Shown piece after piece: positions 1-10,676 of a stretch of DNA of 64,000 nt. The stretch comes from Methylorubrum salsuginis (GTDB taxonomy: Bacteria > Pseudomonadota > Alphaproteobacteria > Rhizobiales > Beijerinckiaceae). Below the pieces are notes generated by a model. The model saw only the letters and a program-made list of their open reading frames with translations. It had not been told where the DNA came from and searched no databases. The stretch spans positions 62,001-126,000 of the forward strand of contig NZ_FOSV01000011.1 in the NCBI RefSeq assembly GCF_900114375.1, written 5' to 3'. A program made the translations under genes and the position numbers. Position 1 is the stretch's first letter. Every line of letters begins with the position of its first letter.

Positions 1-245
1 TCGTCTACATGGCGGTCGGGCTCGCCCAGGCGGTGCTCGCCGCACGCATCAACGCCTGGGGCTGGTGCGCCGTTGGCCTCGCCGGAAGCCTGATGCTCGG
101 CTGGCCGCTGTTCAACAGCCTCTATCCCCTCCCCGGCTGGCCCGGCCCGCTCTGGCCGCTCGTCGTGTTGGCCTGGATGGCGGTGGGACTCGCGCTGCTG
201 CGCTTCCATCCGGCGCTGGCTCGGAAATCGCTTGGGGGAGCCTGA
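1..245 (+). CDS. C-terminal end of a membrane transporter (possibly APC-family permease), 5' truncated
   Basis: The open frame enters from the left edge and stops at 243-245. What is visible is a hydrophobic tail with two to three membrane segments (around 'AVGLAQAVLAA', 'WCAVGLAGSLMLGWPLF' and 'LWPLVVLAWMAVGLALL') ending in a short basic cytoplasmic tail. This fits the last helices of an amino-acid permease of the APC superfamily, but no diagnostic motif lies in the fragment, so the family is a guess. The gene ends 100 nt before the asnB-like gene on the same strand. Confidence 0.45.
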   Translation, partial: VYMAVGLAQAVLAARINAWGWCAVGLAGSLMLGWPLFNSLYPLPGWPGPLWPLVVLAWMAVGLALLRFHPALARKSLGGA

Positions 246-345
246 CGAAGAAGATTTCCGGTCCATTCGGGAACGGCCCGGCCCCACCCCCGTTCTGCCG
301 GTCAAGTTCGGCCAAAGCCCCAGACGACGAGGACCAGCCACCGGC

Positions 346-2115
346 ATGTGCGGAATCTGCGGAGAGATCAGCCTCGGCGGCACGGCCGATGCCTGTGCGG
401 TGCGGGCCATGATGGCGGTACTGAGCCCGCGCGGGCCGGACGCCTCGGGTCTACACGGCCAGGGTGCGGTGGTGTTCGGTCATTGCCGGCTGAAGATCAT
501 CGATCTGTCGGAAGCCGGTCAGCAGCCGATGGTCGATCCCGAGCTTGGGCTCACGCTCGTCTTCAACGGCTGCATCTACAATTACAAGGACTTGCGGACG
601 GAACTGGAGGGCAAGGGCTACCGCTTCTTCTCCACCAGCGACACCGAAGTCGTGCTCAAATCCTACCATGCCTGGGGCAAGGATTGCGTGAAGCGCTTCC
701 TCGGGATGTTCGCCTTCGCGGTCCACGAGCGCGATTCCGGCCGCGTCGTGCTCGCCCGCGACCGCCTCGGCATCAAGCCGCTCTATTTTTCGGAGTCGGG
801 CAAGCGCTTCCGCTTCGCCTCTTCGTTGCCGGCCTTGCTGGCAGCAGGCGACGTCGACACCTCGATCGACCCTGAAGCGCTGCACCACTACATGAGCTGG
901 CATGCGGGTGTGCCGGCACCGCTGACGATCCTCAAGGGCATCCGAAAGATCCACCCGGCGACGATCCTGACGTTGGAGCCGGACGGCACGCGCAAGAAGG
1001 AGACCTACTGGTCGCTGGTCATCGGCCCGCGCGACGACGACCGCGGCATGAGCGAGGCCGATTGGCGCGAGGCGGTGCTGGATTCGCTGGGTCGGGCGGT
1101 CGCCCGCCGCCAGATCGCCGACGTACCGACCGGCGTGCTGCTCTCGGGCGGGCTCGATTCCTCGGTCATCGTCGCGTTGCTCGCCCGCAACGGCCAGAAG
1201 GGCCTGAAGACCTTCTCGGTCGGGTTCGACGCGGTGAACGGCGTCGAGGGCGATGAGTTCAAGTATTCCGACATCATCGCCGCCGAGTTCGGGACCGACC
1301 ACGCCAAGCTCGTGGTCGACGGCTCGCGCACCCTGGAGGCTCTGCCGCTCGCCATCCACGCCATGGCCGAGCCGCAGATGAGCCACGACGCAGTGGCCTT
1401 CCTGCTGCTGTCGCAGGAGGTCGCCAAGCACGTGAAGGTAATCCAGAGCGGCCAGGGCGCCGACGAGGTGTTCGGCGGCTATCACTGGTATCCCAAGCTG
1501 ATGGGCTCGACCGATCCGGTCGCCGACTACGCCCGCGCCTATCACGACCGCGACCATGCGGAGATGCGGGAAGCGCTGTCCCCCGATCTGATCGGCGCCG
1601 ATTATAGCCGCGACTACCTCGCCCGCTTCTTCGGCGATTCGAAGAGCGCGAGTGCGATCGACAAGACCCTGGAACTCGACCAGCAGATCATGCTGGTGGA
1701 CGATCCGGTCAAGCGCGTGGACAACATGACCATGGCCTGCGGCCTGGAGGCGCGCGTGCCGTTCCTCGACCACGAGCTGGTCGAACTCGCCGCCCGCATC
1801 CCGGCCGAGCTGAAGGTGCGGGATGGCGGCAAATACATCCTCAAGGAGGCCGCCCGGCAGGTGGTGCCGGCGGCGGTGATCGACCGGCCGAAGGGCTACT
1901 TCCCGGTGCCCGCGCTCAAGCATATCCGCGGGCCGTTCATGGATTTCGTGCGCGACGTGCTCGACAAGCCGGTGGCGCGCGAGCGCGGGCTGTTCAACCG
2001 CGCCTATGTCGACAGGCTCTTGGCCGATCCCGACGGGACGTTGACGCCCAAGGGCAATTCGAAGCTCTGGCAGGTCGCGCTGCTGGAGGCGTGGCTGCAA
2101 TCCCACGGCGTCTGA
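346..2115 (+). CDS. AsnB-like glutamine amidotransferase, probably N-acetylglutaminylglutamine amidotransferase
   Basis: A 589-residue protein with the two-domain asparagine-synthetase plan. The N-terminal glutaminase domain starts MCGICG, so Cys2 is the N-terminal nucleophile. This fixes the start at 346, because the frame is open further upstream but no Ntn enzyme would begin there. The C-terminal synthetase domain carries the ATP pyrophosphatase loop 'LLSGGLDSS' (about residue 265) and 'SGQGADEVFGGY'. Overall wording ('VFNGCIYNYKDLR', 'FSVGFDAVNGVEGDEFKYSD', 'RPKGYFPVPALKH') matches my recollection of the family that amidates N-acetylglutaminylglutamine to the osmoprotectant NAGGN, more than classical AsnB. 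The usual partner, an acetylglutaminylglutamine synthetase, is not seen here. A hairpin-rich repeat begins at the stop codon. Confidence 0.82.
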   Translation: MCGICGEISLGGTADACAVRAMMAVLSPRGPDASGLHGQGAVVFGHCRLKIIDLSEAGQQPMVDPELGLTLVFNGCIYNYKDLRTELEGKGYRFFSTSDTEVVLKSYHAWGKDCVKRFLGMFAFAVHERDSGRVVLARDRLGIKPLYFSESGKRFRFASSLPALLAAGDVDTSIDPEALHHYMSWHAGVPAPLTILKGIRKIHPATILTLEPDGTRKKETYWSLVIGPRDDDRGMSEADWREAVLDSLGRAVARRQIADVPTGVLLSGGLDSSVIVALLARNGQKGLKTFSVGFDAVNGVEGDEFKYSDIIAAEFGTDHAKLVVDGSRTLEALPLAIHAMAEPQMSHDAVAFLLLSQEVAKHVKVIQSGQGADEVFGGYHWYPKLMGSTDPVADYARAYHDRDHAEMREALSPDLIGADYSRDYLARFFGDSKSASAIDKTLELDQQIMLVDDPVKRVDNMTMACGLEARVPFLDHELVELAARIPAELKVRDGGKYILKEAARQVVPAAVIDRPKGYFPVPALKHIRGPFMDFVRDVLDKPVARERGLFNRAYVDRLLADPDGTLTPKGNSKLWQVALLEAWLQSHGV

Positions 2116-2180
2116 GACCAATCGGCGATGATCCTGGCGCATCGCCGATTGCCCCCGCGACAGCGGGGCGGCAGCAGCCG
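2113..2180. repeat. Intergenic multi-hairpin repeat, copy 1 (truncated)
   Basis: First of three copies of an intergenic element in the window (others at 27744-27863 and 31698-31816). It begins at the TGA stop of the preceding gene. Stem CGGCGATG (2123-2130) pairs with CATCGCCG (2140-2147), followed by a second stem CCCCGC/GCGGGG. This copy lacks the distal third found in the other two. It probably acts as a transcript 3' end or stabiliser, but that is inference. Confidence 0.75.
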
Positions 2181-2234
2181 TCTCCGGTCATCCGCCTCGA
2201 TGGAGCTGGACCGGGACGGCCTCGGTGACGCCCC

Positions 2235-3140
2235 TCAATGCATCGTCAGCGTGGTCAGGCGCTTGGCGCCCGCGTGCTGGTGCAGGAAGGCACTCATCTC
2301 GGCGAGCACGGGCGCTTTGCGGCGGAAGGTGACCGAGAGCGCGAGCAGCGTGTCGGAATGGTCGAGTCCGGGATAGACCCGCTCCTGCACCGGCACGCGG
2401 GCGGTGCGCAGGCGCGCGGCGAGGCTCTCGGTGTTGCGCGGGCGGACCACGGTGTCGGCGTCGCCGGTCGCCAGGAAGGTCGGCGGCGAATGCGGGCCGG
2501 CATAGGTGACCGGCTGGGTGGCGGGCGCGTCGGGCGCCTGCCCGAAGACGTCGATCGAGGTCTTCTGGTCGAAGGGAAGGAAATCGTAGGGACCGGACAG
2601 GCCCGCCACCGCGCGGATCGAGCGCGGATCGACCCCGACCCGGCGGAGATAGTCGGGGTTCAGCCCGAGCATGGCGGCGTTGTAGGCGCCCGCCGAATGG
2701 CCGGCCAGCACGATGCGGTGGGCGTCGCCGCCGTAAGCCGCGATGTTGTCCCGTACCCAGGCGATGGCCGCTGCGCCGTCTTCAAGGAAGTCGGGGAAGC
2801 GCACCTTCGGATAGAGCCGGTAATCCGGCAGGACGGTGACGAAGCCCTGGGCCGCGAGCGCCTGCGCGGCGAAGGCGTAATCGGCCTTGCTGCCGCTGTT
2901 CCACGAGCCGCCGTAGAAGAACACCAGCACCGGCGCTCGCTCGGGGGCGACGCTCGGGACGAACACGTCGAGGCGCTGGCGCGGATCCTCGCCGTAGGCG
3001 GCGTCCTTGAGCACCAGCCGCCCGCCCTTGTCGCGGGGCCCCAGCGCGTCGAACAGCGCGAGCGGCGAGCAGCCGCTCAGGCCCACGGTGGTGAGCCCGA
3101 GGCAGATCAGCGAGACGAGGGAGACGAACGCTTTGATCAT
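2235..3140 (-). CDS. Lipoprotein alpha/beta-hydrolase (esterase/carboxylesterase type)
   Basis: A 301-residue secreted hydrolase. The N-terminus is a lipoprotein signal: basic start, hydrophobic stretch and lipobox LSGC (Cys near residue 25). The fold markers follow: oxyanion loop 'FFYGGSW', nucleophile elbow 'GHSAG', acid in 'GDADTVV' and His in 'GLDHSD'. The start at 3140 is chosen because AAGGA sits 4-8 nt upstream and the signal peptide begins there; a longer in-frame start at 3179 has no ribosome site. The substrate is unknown; the family hydrolyses short-chain esters. It lies convergent to the asnB-like gene and 83 nt downstream of the transglycosylase on the same strand. Confidence 0.8.
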   Translation of the reverse strand: MIKAFVSLVSLICLGLTTVGLSGCSPLALFDALGPRDKGGRLVLKDAAYGEDPRQRLDVFVPSVAPERAPVLVFFYGGSWNSGSKADYAFAAQALAAQGFVTVLPDYRLYPKVRFPDFLEDGAAAIAWVRDNIAAYGGDAHRIVLAGHSAGAYNAAMLGLNPDYLRRVGVDPRSIRAVAGLSGPYDFLPFDQKTSIDVFGQAPDAPATQPVTYAGPHSPPTFLATGDADTVVRPRNTESLAARLRTARVPVQERVYPGLDHSDTLLALSVTFRRKAPVLAEMSAFLHQHAGAKRLTTLTMH

Positions 3141-3223
3141 GTCGTCCTTGGATTGACGCGGCGCAGGCGGCGGATTCATGGCGCGCGCGCGGCGAAACGG
3201 GAAAGGCGAAAAAAAGCGGAGCC

Positions 3224-4132
3224 TCACGTGCGCAGCACGATGCAGGCGCCGCCGACATTGCGGATTTTCTGGCAGACGGCGTCGGCCGCGTTTCGGCTCT
3301 CGGCCGGGATGCGCACGCGGTAGAAGGCGCGGGAGCCGCGGAAGCGCAGGCGCGTACCGATGATCATCGGCCGCACCTCGCCGATCACGTTCGCATAGCG
3401 CGAGCGCGCGCGCTGGAAGCTCGCCAGCGCCAGCGACTTGGAGAAGTTGCCGGCGAGCTGGATGCCCCAGGGCGCGGCCGGCCCGCCCTCCACCGGCAGC
3501 GCGAAGCGGTCGCCGCGGGACGGAATGCGGAGCGCCGCCGTGACCTGAAGGCAAGTCTGGGTCTCGGCCTCCGGCGCGGGCGGTTTTTCCGCCTTCTTCT
3601 CGTCCTTCGTGTCGCCGCCCTCGGGCAACTCGACCGTGGCGTTGGGGCGCCAATCCTCCGCCGGGCGGCCGGTGATGGCGATGACGTAGGCCCGCGTTTC
3701 GGCCGGCAGCCCGCCGGAACCGGCGAGCCAGTTCGTGACGCGGCCCGGCCCGCCATTGTAGGCCGCCGCCGCCAGCCCGAGATTGCCGAACTGCCGCTTC
3801 AGGTCGGACAGGAAATGCGCGGCGTGGGGGATCGCCTGTTCGGGGTCGAACGGATCGGTCAGGCCGCGTTCCCGCGCCGTGCCCGGCATGAATTGCGCGA
3901 CGCCCTGAGCGCCCGCCGGGCTGACGACGCCGACCCGAAAACTGCTCTCGCGCCAGATCAGCCGGGTCAGGAACGGAACCGGCAGGTTCTGCGCCTTGGC
4001 CGAGCCCTCGATCAGCCGGCAGAGGGCCTGCTCCACCGTCTCGCCCTCGGACGAGGCCACGGCGAAGGCGGGGCCGGCGAACGCGAGCAGCGCGAACAGG
4101 GCCGACAAGGCTGGGGCGAGGACAGGGGACAC
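3224..4132 (-). CDS. Lytic murein transglycosylase (SLT domain) with C-terminal SPOR-like domain
   Basis: A 302-residue periplasmic enzyme expected to cleave peptidoglycan glycan strands with 1,6-anhydro-MurNAc formation. A GTG start gives a clean signal peptide ending 'FAGPAFA'; no in-frame ATG lies near. The SLT domain (about residues 30-160) shows catalytic Glu in 'WRESSF', then 'GAQGVAQFMPGTA' and 'AAYNGGPGRV'. A Lys/Glu/Pro-rich linker leads to a C-terminal region (about 225-302) starting 'WGIQLAGNFSKS' and ending 'GGACIVLRT', which reads as a SPOR repeat binding denuded glycan at division sites. It is divergent from the ABC gene. Confidence 0.82.
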   Translation of the reverse strand: MSPVLAPALSALFALLAFAGPAFAVASSEGETVEQALCRLIEGSAKAQNLPVPFLTRLIWRESSFRVGVVSPAGAQGVAQFMPGTARERGLTDPFDPEQAIPHAAHFLSDLKRQFGNLGLAAAAYNGGPGRVTNWLAGSGGLPAETRAYVIAITGRPAEDWRPNATVELPEGGDTKDEKKAEKPPAPEAETQTCLQVTAALRIPSRGDRFALPVEGGPAAPWGIQLAGNFSKSLALASFQRARSRYANVIGEVRPMIIGTRLRFRGSRAFYRVRIPAESRNAADAVCQKIRNVGGACIVLRT

Positions 4133-4350
4133 GCCGGCCCATGTAGGACACGCCGCGCCGATGCGTAGCCGTTCGCCGTGCGTTGCACACAAGCACCGTC
4201 GCCGCTGCCTGATCTCGATGCTTCGTCTCGATGCTTGGCCTTGCGGCGACCCGCGCGATTCGCGTGCCCGGCCCTGCGCGCTATAACCCCTTCCGAATTG
4301 CCCTGGCGCCGCCGGCACGAGGGCGGTCCGCTTGATGTTTCCGGGGCCCG

Positions 4351-5979
<1,629 letters not shown>

Positions 5980-5981
5980 CG

Positions 5982-7202
<1,221 letters not shown>

Positions 7203-7257
7203 GCGACCTCCACTGAGAACATCGCGTCGGTCGCCGTGCCTTCCGCCCCGCCCCGTA

Positions 7258-7280
7258 CCCCTCCCCACGAGGGAGAGGGG
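7258..7280. terminator. Stem-loop between convergent deoB and a small acidic-protein gene
   Basis: CCCCTC (7258-7263) and GAGGGG (7275-7280) form a GC stem between two convergent genes. There is no U-run, so intrinsic termination is only plausible. Confidence 0.45.
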
Positions 7281-7306
7281 ACAGGCGATCAGGCCGCAGA
7301 CGAGCC

Positions 7307-7651
7307 TCAGGCCTCGTCCTGATCCTCGTCCTCATCGTCGATATCGACGAGGAACACGATGTCGGCCTCGTCCTCCCCCTCGTCGTCGGAGGCATCGTCG
7401 GCGTGCTGCGGATCGGGCTCGAACTCGCCGTCGCCCTGGTCGGCGGCGATGGCCTCGTCGAACTCTTCGATCTCGTCCTGGCTCGCCGCGCGCACCTTCA
7501 GTTCGGAGGTGCCGTTCCAGATCGGCTTACCGTCGACGGTGAGGGTGCGGATGTCTTCCTTGAAGCCGTCGCAGGTGAACAGGTCGCGGGCGGTCGCCTC
7601 GTCCCCGTTGATGACCGCGATCGCCGTGCCGTCGATCTCGAGCGTGAACAT
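7307..7651 (-). CDS. Small acidic protein of unknown function
   Basis: 114 residues starting MFTLEIDG. GAGAGG lies about 9 nt upstream, which decides the start at 7651 rather than the longer in-frame opening. The first half is a compact, mixed-polarity region ('TAIAVINGDEATARDLF', 'GFKEDIRTL'). The second half is dominated by Asp and Glu and ends in an almost uninterrupted acidic tail. No family recognised. The acidic tail could bind basic proteins or divalent metals, but that is speculation. It is convergent with deoB. Confidence 0.7.
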   Translation of the reverse strand: MFTLEIDGTAIAVINGDEATARDLFTCDGFKEDIRTLTVDGKPIWNGTSELKVRAASQDEIEEFDEAIAADQGDGEFEPDPQHADDASDDEGEDEADIVFLVDIDDEDEDQDEA

Positions 7652-7882
7652 GGGCTTGCCTCTCTGGATGGAGCCGCCGGCTTGTAGGCCGAGCGCACCG
7701 GATTCGTCGATTGGCCGCGCGACGATTTCGGGGGGCATCGCTCAAACCCGAGCGATGGAACCGGATGGCCGGGCGCGACGAGCGCCCCGCGCAGCGGCCC
7801 CGGCTTTCTGCCGAGGCGTCGAGCGGAGCCAAAGCCTAGCCCGCGGATGCGGGCGCCGGCCTTTGAGGCCGCCCTTATGAAA

Positions 7883-8905
7883 TCAGCCGCCGCTGCTGCC
7901 GCGGGCGATGGCGCGCTTCACCACGGCCTGCACTTCCTTGTTGGTCAGGAACAGATCGTGGTTGAAGATGCCGCCGCCGTAGTCCGAGGCGTCGGCCACC
8001 CGCACGCCCAGGGCCTCCAGCCGCTCGCGGTCGGCCGCGCCCGCGCGCACGACGCCGCCCGCGATGGCGCCGGAGAGTTCGAGCGCCCGGTCGTTGGTGG
8101 CCGAGATCACGGTGATGCGCTTGGCGTCGGGGCCGAGGCGCTCGACGCCGTTGGCGAACAGGTCGATGTCGATGTCGGGCGCGGCGAGCACCACCGCGCC
8201 GATCCGGGCGACCGCCACCTCGCCGGCCTCGGCGCGCAGCATCCGCAGCGTCTCGAGGGTCAGCAGCGTGCCCATGGAATGGGCGACGATGTGGATGCGC
8301 CCGCCGCTCGGCGAGGTCGCGAAGGCCTTGAGCAGATCCTGGAACGCGTCGCGCGACCACAGGGCCGACTCGCGGTCGTAGCCGTAATCGAAGGTCGCGG
8401 CGGCCGAGGGCCAGGTGAACAGGGCCGAGGCGCCGGGGAAGCGCACGCCGTCGGAGAGCCGCGCCGCGCTGACGGCGGCCGACTCGAAACTCTCGCGATA
8501 GCCGTGGACGTAGATCAGCACGTCGCGGCCGAAGGTGGCCTGGGCGAAGGCGGCGGCGGCCGCGCTGCCGGTCGTCACCTCGCCGACCGAGCGCACCCCC
8601 CAATCGCCCGAGACCACCGCGGAGACCTTGCCGATCAGGGAGCGGTCGGGCGCGGACATGCGCGCCTCGGCAAAGCTGAGACCCCGGCCGCGGTCGGAGC
8701 CGAAGAACGGCGACCGGGGCGGGTTTCCGCCGACCGGCTTGCGGGTGGTGGCCACCAGCAGCACCGGGCTGACGTCGAGGGCCGATTGCGTCTCGGCGAC
8801 CGTGCCGGTGGCCAGCCCGTCCATCACGCAGCCCGAGAGGGCGGGCGCGAGGCCCGCCGCAGCGGCGAGGCTCAGGAAGGAGCGGCGGGTGGCGTCGGAT
8901 GTCAT
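7883..8905 (-). CDS. Secreted alpha/beta-hydrolase of the DUF900 type (Tat-lipoprotein signal)
   Basis: A 340-residue protein. The N-terminus has a twin-arginine motif ('TRRSFLSLAAAAG') running into lipobox LSGC, so it is probably a Tat-exported lipoprotein. The body carries 'VLIYVHGYRESFESA' (oxyanion/HGY motif), 'FTWPSAA', nucleophile elbow 'AHSMG' and a late 'FNHDLFL' His, the pattern of DUF900 hydrolases. Substrate unknown. An in-frame ATG seven codons upstream (8926) is an alternative start. It is divergent from meaB, with 113 nt between start codons. Confidence 0.78.
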   Translation of the reverse strand: MTSDATRRSFLSLAAAAGLAPALSGCVMDGLATGTVAETQSALDVSPVLLVATTRKPVGGNPPRSPFFGSDRGRGLSFAEARMSAPDRSLIGKVSAVVSGDWGVRSVGEVTTGSAAAAAFAQATFGRDVLIYVHGYRESFESAAVSAARLSDGVRFPGASALFTWPSAAATFDYGYDRESALWSRDAFQDLLKAFATSPSGGRIHIVAHSMGTLLTLETLRMLRAEAGEVAVARIGAVVLAAPDIDIDLFANGVERLGPDAKRITVISATNDRALELSGAIAGGVVRAGAADRERLEALGVRVADASDYGGGIFNHDLFLTNKEVQAVVKRAIARGSSGG

Positions 8906-9018
8906 GGGCGGTTCGTCCCCCGGCAATGCGGCGGGTTTCGCGCACGATCTTGGCCTTGGCGGGGCAGGAACGCCGATCCCCTCTCGACGCCCGCCCGCGC
9001 GCCCGGCATGAAGACCGC

Positions 9019-10008
9019 ATGAGCGCCGTCCTTCCCGATATCGATCAACTCCGTGAACGCCTGCTCGCCGGCGACCGCGCCGCCCTGGCCCGTTCGATCA
9101 CGCTGGCCGAGTCGCGCCGGGCCGATCACCGCGCGGCGGTGCGCGACCTGATCGACGCCGTGCTGCCGCAGACCGGAAAGGCCATCCGGGTCGGCATCAC
9201 CGGCGTGCCGGGCGTCGGCAAGTCGACCACCATCGACGCCCTCGGTTCCTTGCTGACGGAGGCGGGGCACAAGGTGGCGGTGCTCGCCGTCGATCCGTCC
9301 TCGACCCGCACCGGCGGCTCGATCCTCGGCGACAAGACCCGGATGGCGCGCCTCTCGCACGACCGCAACGCCTTCATCCGGCCCTCGCCCTCCTCGGGCA
9401 CGCTGGGAGGCGTCGCCGCCAAGACCCGCGAGACGATGCTGCTCTGCGAGGCGGCGGGCTTCGACGTGATCCTCGTCGAGACCGTCGGCGTCGGTCAGTC
9501 GGAGACGGCGGTGGCCGACCTCACCGACTTCTTCCTCGTGCTGATGCTGCCGGGCGCCGGCGACGAGTTGCAGGGCATCAAGAAGGGCATTCTCGAACTC
9601 GCCGACATGATCGCGGTCAACAAGGCCGACGACGGTGAGGGCGAGCGCCGGGCCAACGCCGCGGCCTCCGAGTACCGCGCCGCGCTTCACATCCTGACGC
9701 CCGCCTCGTCCACCTGGGCGCCGCCGGTGGTCACGATCTCGGGGCTTCACGGCAAGGGGCTCGACGCCCTGTGGTCGAAGATCGAGGATCACCGCCAGAA
9801 ACTCACCGCCACCGGCGAGATTGAGAAGAAGCGCCGCGAACAGGACGTGAAGTGGATGTGGGCGCTGGTCCACGAACGCCTGCACCAGCGCCTCGTCGGC
9901 ACCGCCGAGGTGCGCAAGGCCACCGCCGAGGCGGAGAAGTCGGTGGCCTCGGGCGAGCATTCGCCCGCCGCGGGAGCGCAGGCGATCGCGGAACTGATCG
10001 GGTTGTGA
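9019..10008 (+). CDS. meaB: Methylmalonyl-CoA mutase chaperone GTPase MeaB
   Basis: 329 residues, the length of the structurally studied M. extorquens MeaB. It is a G3E-type GTPase that protects and reactivates B12-dependent methylmalonyl-CoA mutase in the ethylmalonyl-CoA/glyoxylate regeneration route used in methylotrophy. Motifs: P-loop 'GVPGVGKST' (about residue 63), 'AVDPSSTRTGGSILGDKTRM', 'SPSSGTLGGVA', 'VETVGVGQSE' (Walker B/switch) and base-specificity 'NKAD'. A C-terminal helical arm ('RREQDVKWMWALVHERL') is the dimerisation part. The start is the ATG followed by SAVLPDID. Its stop overlaps the next start (GTGA). Confidence 0.96.
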   Translation: MSAVLPDIDQLRERLLAGDRAALARSITLAESRRADHRAAVRDLIDAVLPQTGKAIRVGITGVPGVGKSTTIDALGSLLTEAGHKVAVLAVDPSSTRTGGSILGDKTRMARLSHDRNAFIRPSPSSGTLGGVAAKTRETMLLCEAAGFDVILVETVGVGQSETAVADLTDFFLVLMLPGAGDELQGIKKGILELADMIAVNKADDGEGERRANAAASEYRAALHILTPASSTWAPPVVTISGLHGKGLDALWSKIEDHRQKLTATGEIEKKRREQDVKWMWALVHERLHQRLVGTAEVRKATAEAEKSVASGEHSPAAGAQAIAELIGL

Positions 10009-10676
10009 CGGGGGCTCCGGGCCGCCTGCTGATCACCGGCTTCGGCCCGTTCCCCCGCGTCCCCGACAACCCGAGCGCCCGCGTGGCGCGGCGCCTCGCC
10101 AGACTACCGCATCTCCGCCGTATCCTCGGCAAGGCGCCGGATTGCCTCGTCCTCGACACCCGCTACGCCGCCCTCGACACGCAGCTCGCGCCTGCGCTGG
10201 CACGACGACCGGCGGCTTTGCTGATGATCGGCGTCGCGGCGAGCCGGCGGCGGGTCGGCGTCGAGACGCGGGCGGTGAACCGTGTCAGCCGTCTGTTTCC
10301 GGATGCGGCGGGCGCCGTCTCACGTAGCCTCGCCTTCGAGCCGGGGGCGCCGGCCCTAAGGCCCAGCCCGGCCGCCGAGACGGTGCGGGTGGCACTGAGG
10401 CGGGCCGGACTGGATGTCGCCGCTTCGCGCGATGCCGGGCGCTATCTCTGCAACGCCGCCTATTTTCGCGCGCTGGCCGAGGGATGCCCGGCCGTGTTCC
10501 TGCACATCCCGATGCCGCCGCCGACGAAGCGACCCGTGAGAGCCGGCCGTCCGCATCACGAGCTCGACGCCTGGGTTGCGGCCTTCGTGGAGGCCGCGCG
10601 GGTGCTGATGCTGCGAGCGCGGCGCGGTCAGGGCGTCGGAACGTTCTGCGTCAGGCGATCGACCGAGAGCAGGTAG
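10005..10676 (+). CDS. Pyroglutamyl-peptidase I-like cysteine peptidase (family C15)
   Basis: 223 residues. The GTG start overlaps the meaB stop by four bases, indicating translational coupling. C15 hallmarks: 'LLITGFGPFPRVPDNPS' at the N-terminus, 'IGVAASRRRVGVETRAVNR' (catalytic Glu), 'AGRYLCNAAYF' (catalytic Cys) and 'VFLHIPMPP' (catalytic His). The enzyme would remove N-terminal pyroglutamate. Its last 49 bases overlap the 3' end of the convergent cytochrome gene. Confidence 0.82.
   Translation: MTGAPGRLLITGFGPFPRVPDNPSARVARRLARLPHLRRILGKAPDCLVLDTRYAALDTQLAPALARRPAALLMIGVAASRRRVGVETRAVNRVSRLFPDAAGAVSRSLAFEPGAPALRPSPAAETVRVALRRAGLDVAASRDAGRYLCNAAYFRALAEGCPAVFLHIPMPPPTKRPVRAGRPHHELDAWVAAFVEAARVLMLRARRGQGVGTFCVRRSTESR

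Noticed and set aside
232..345. N-terminal extension of the asnB-like frame
   Set aside because: The enzyme must start at Met-Cys for its N-terminal nucleophile, so the true start is 346.
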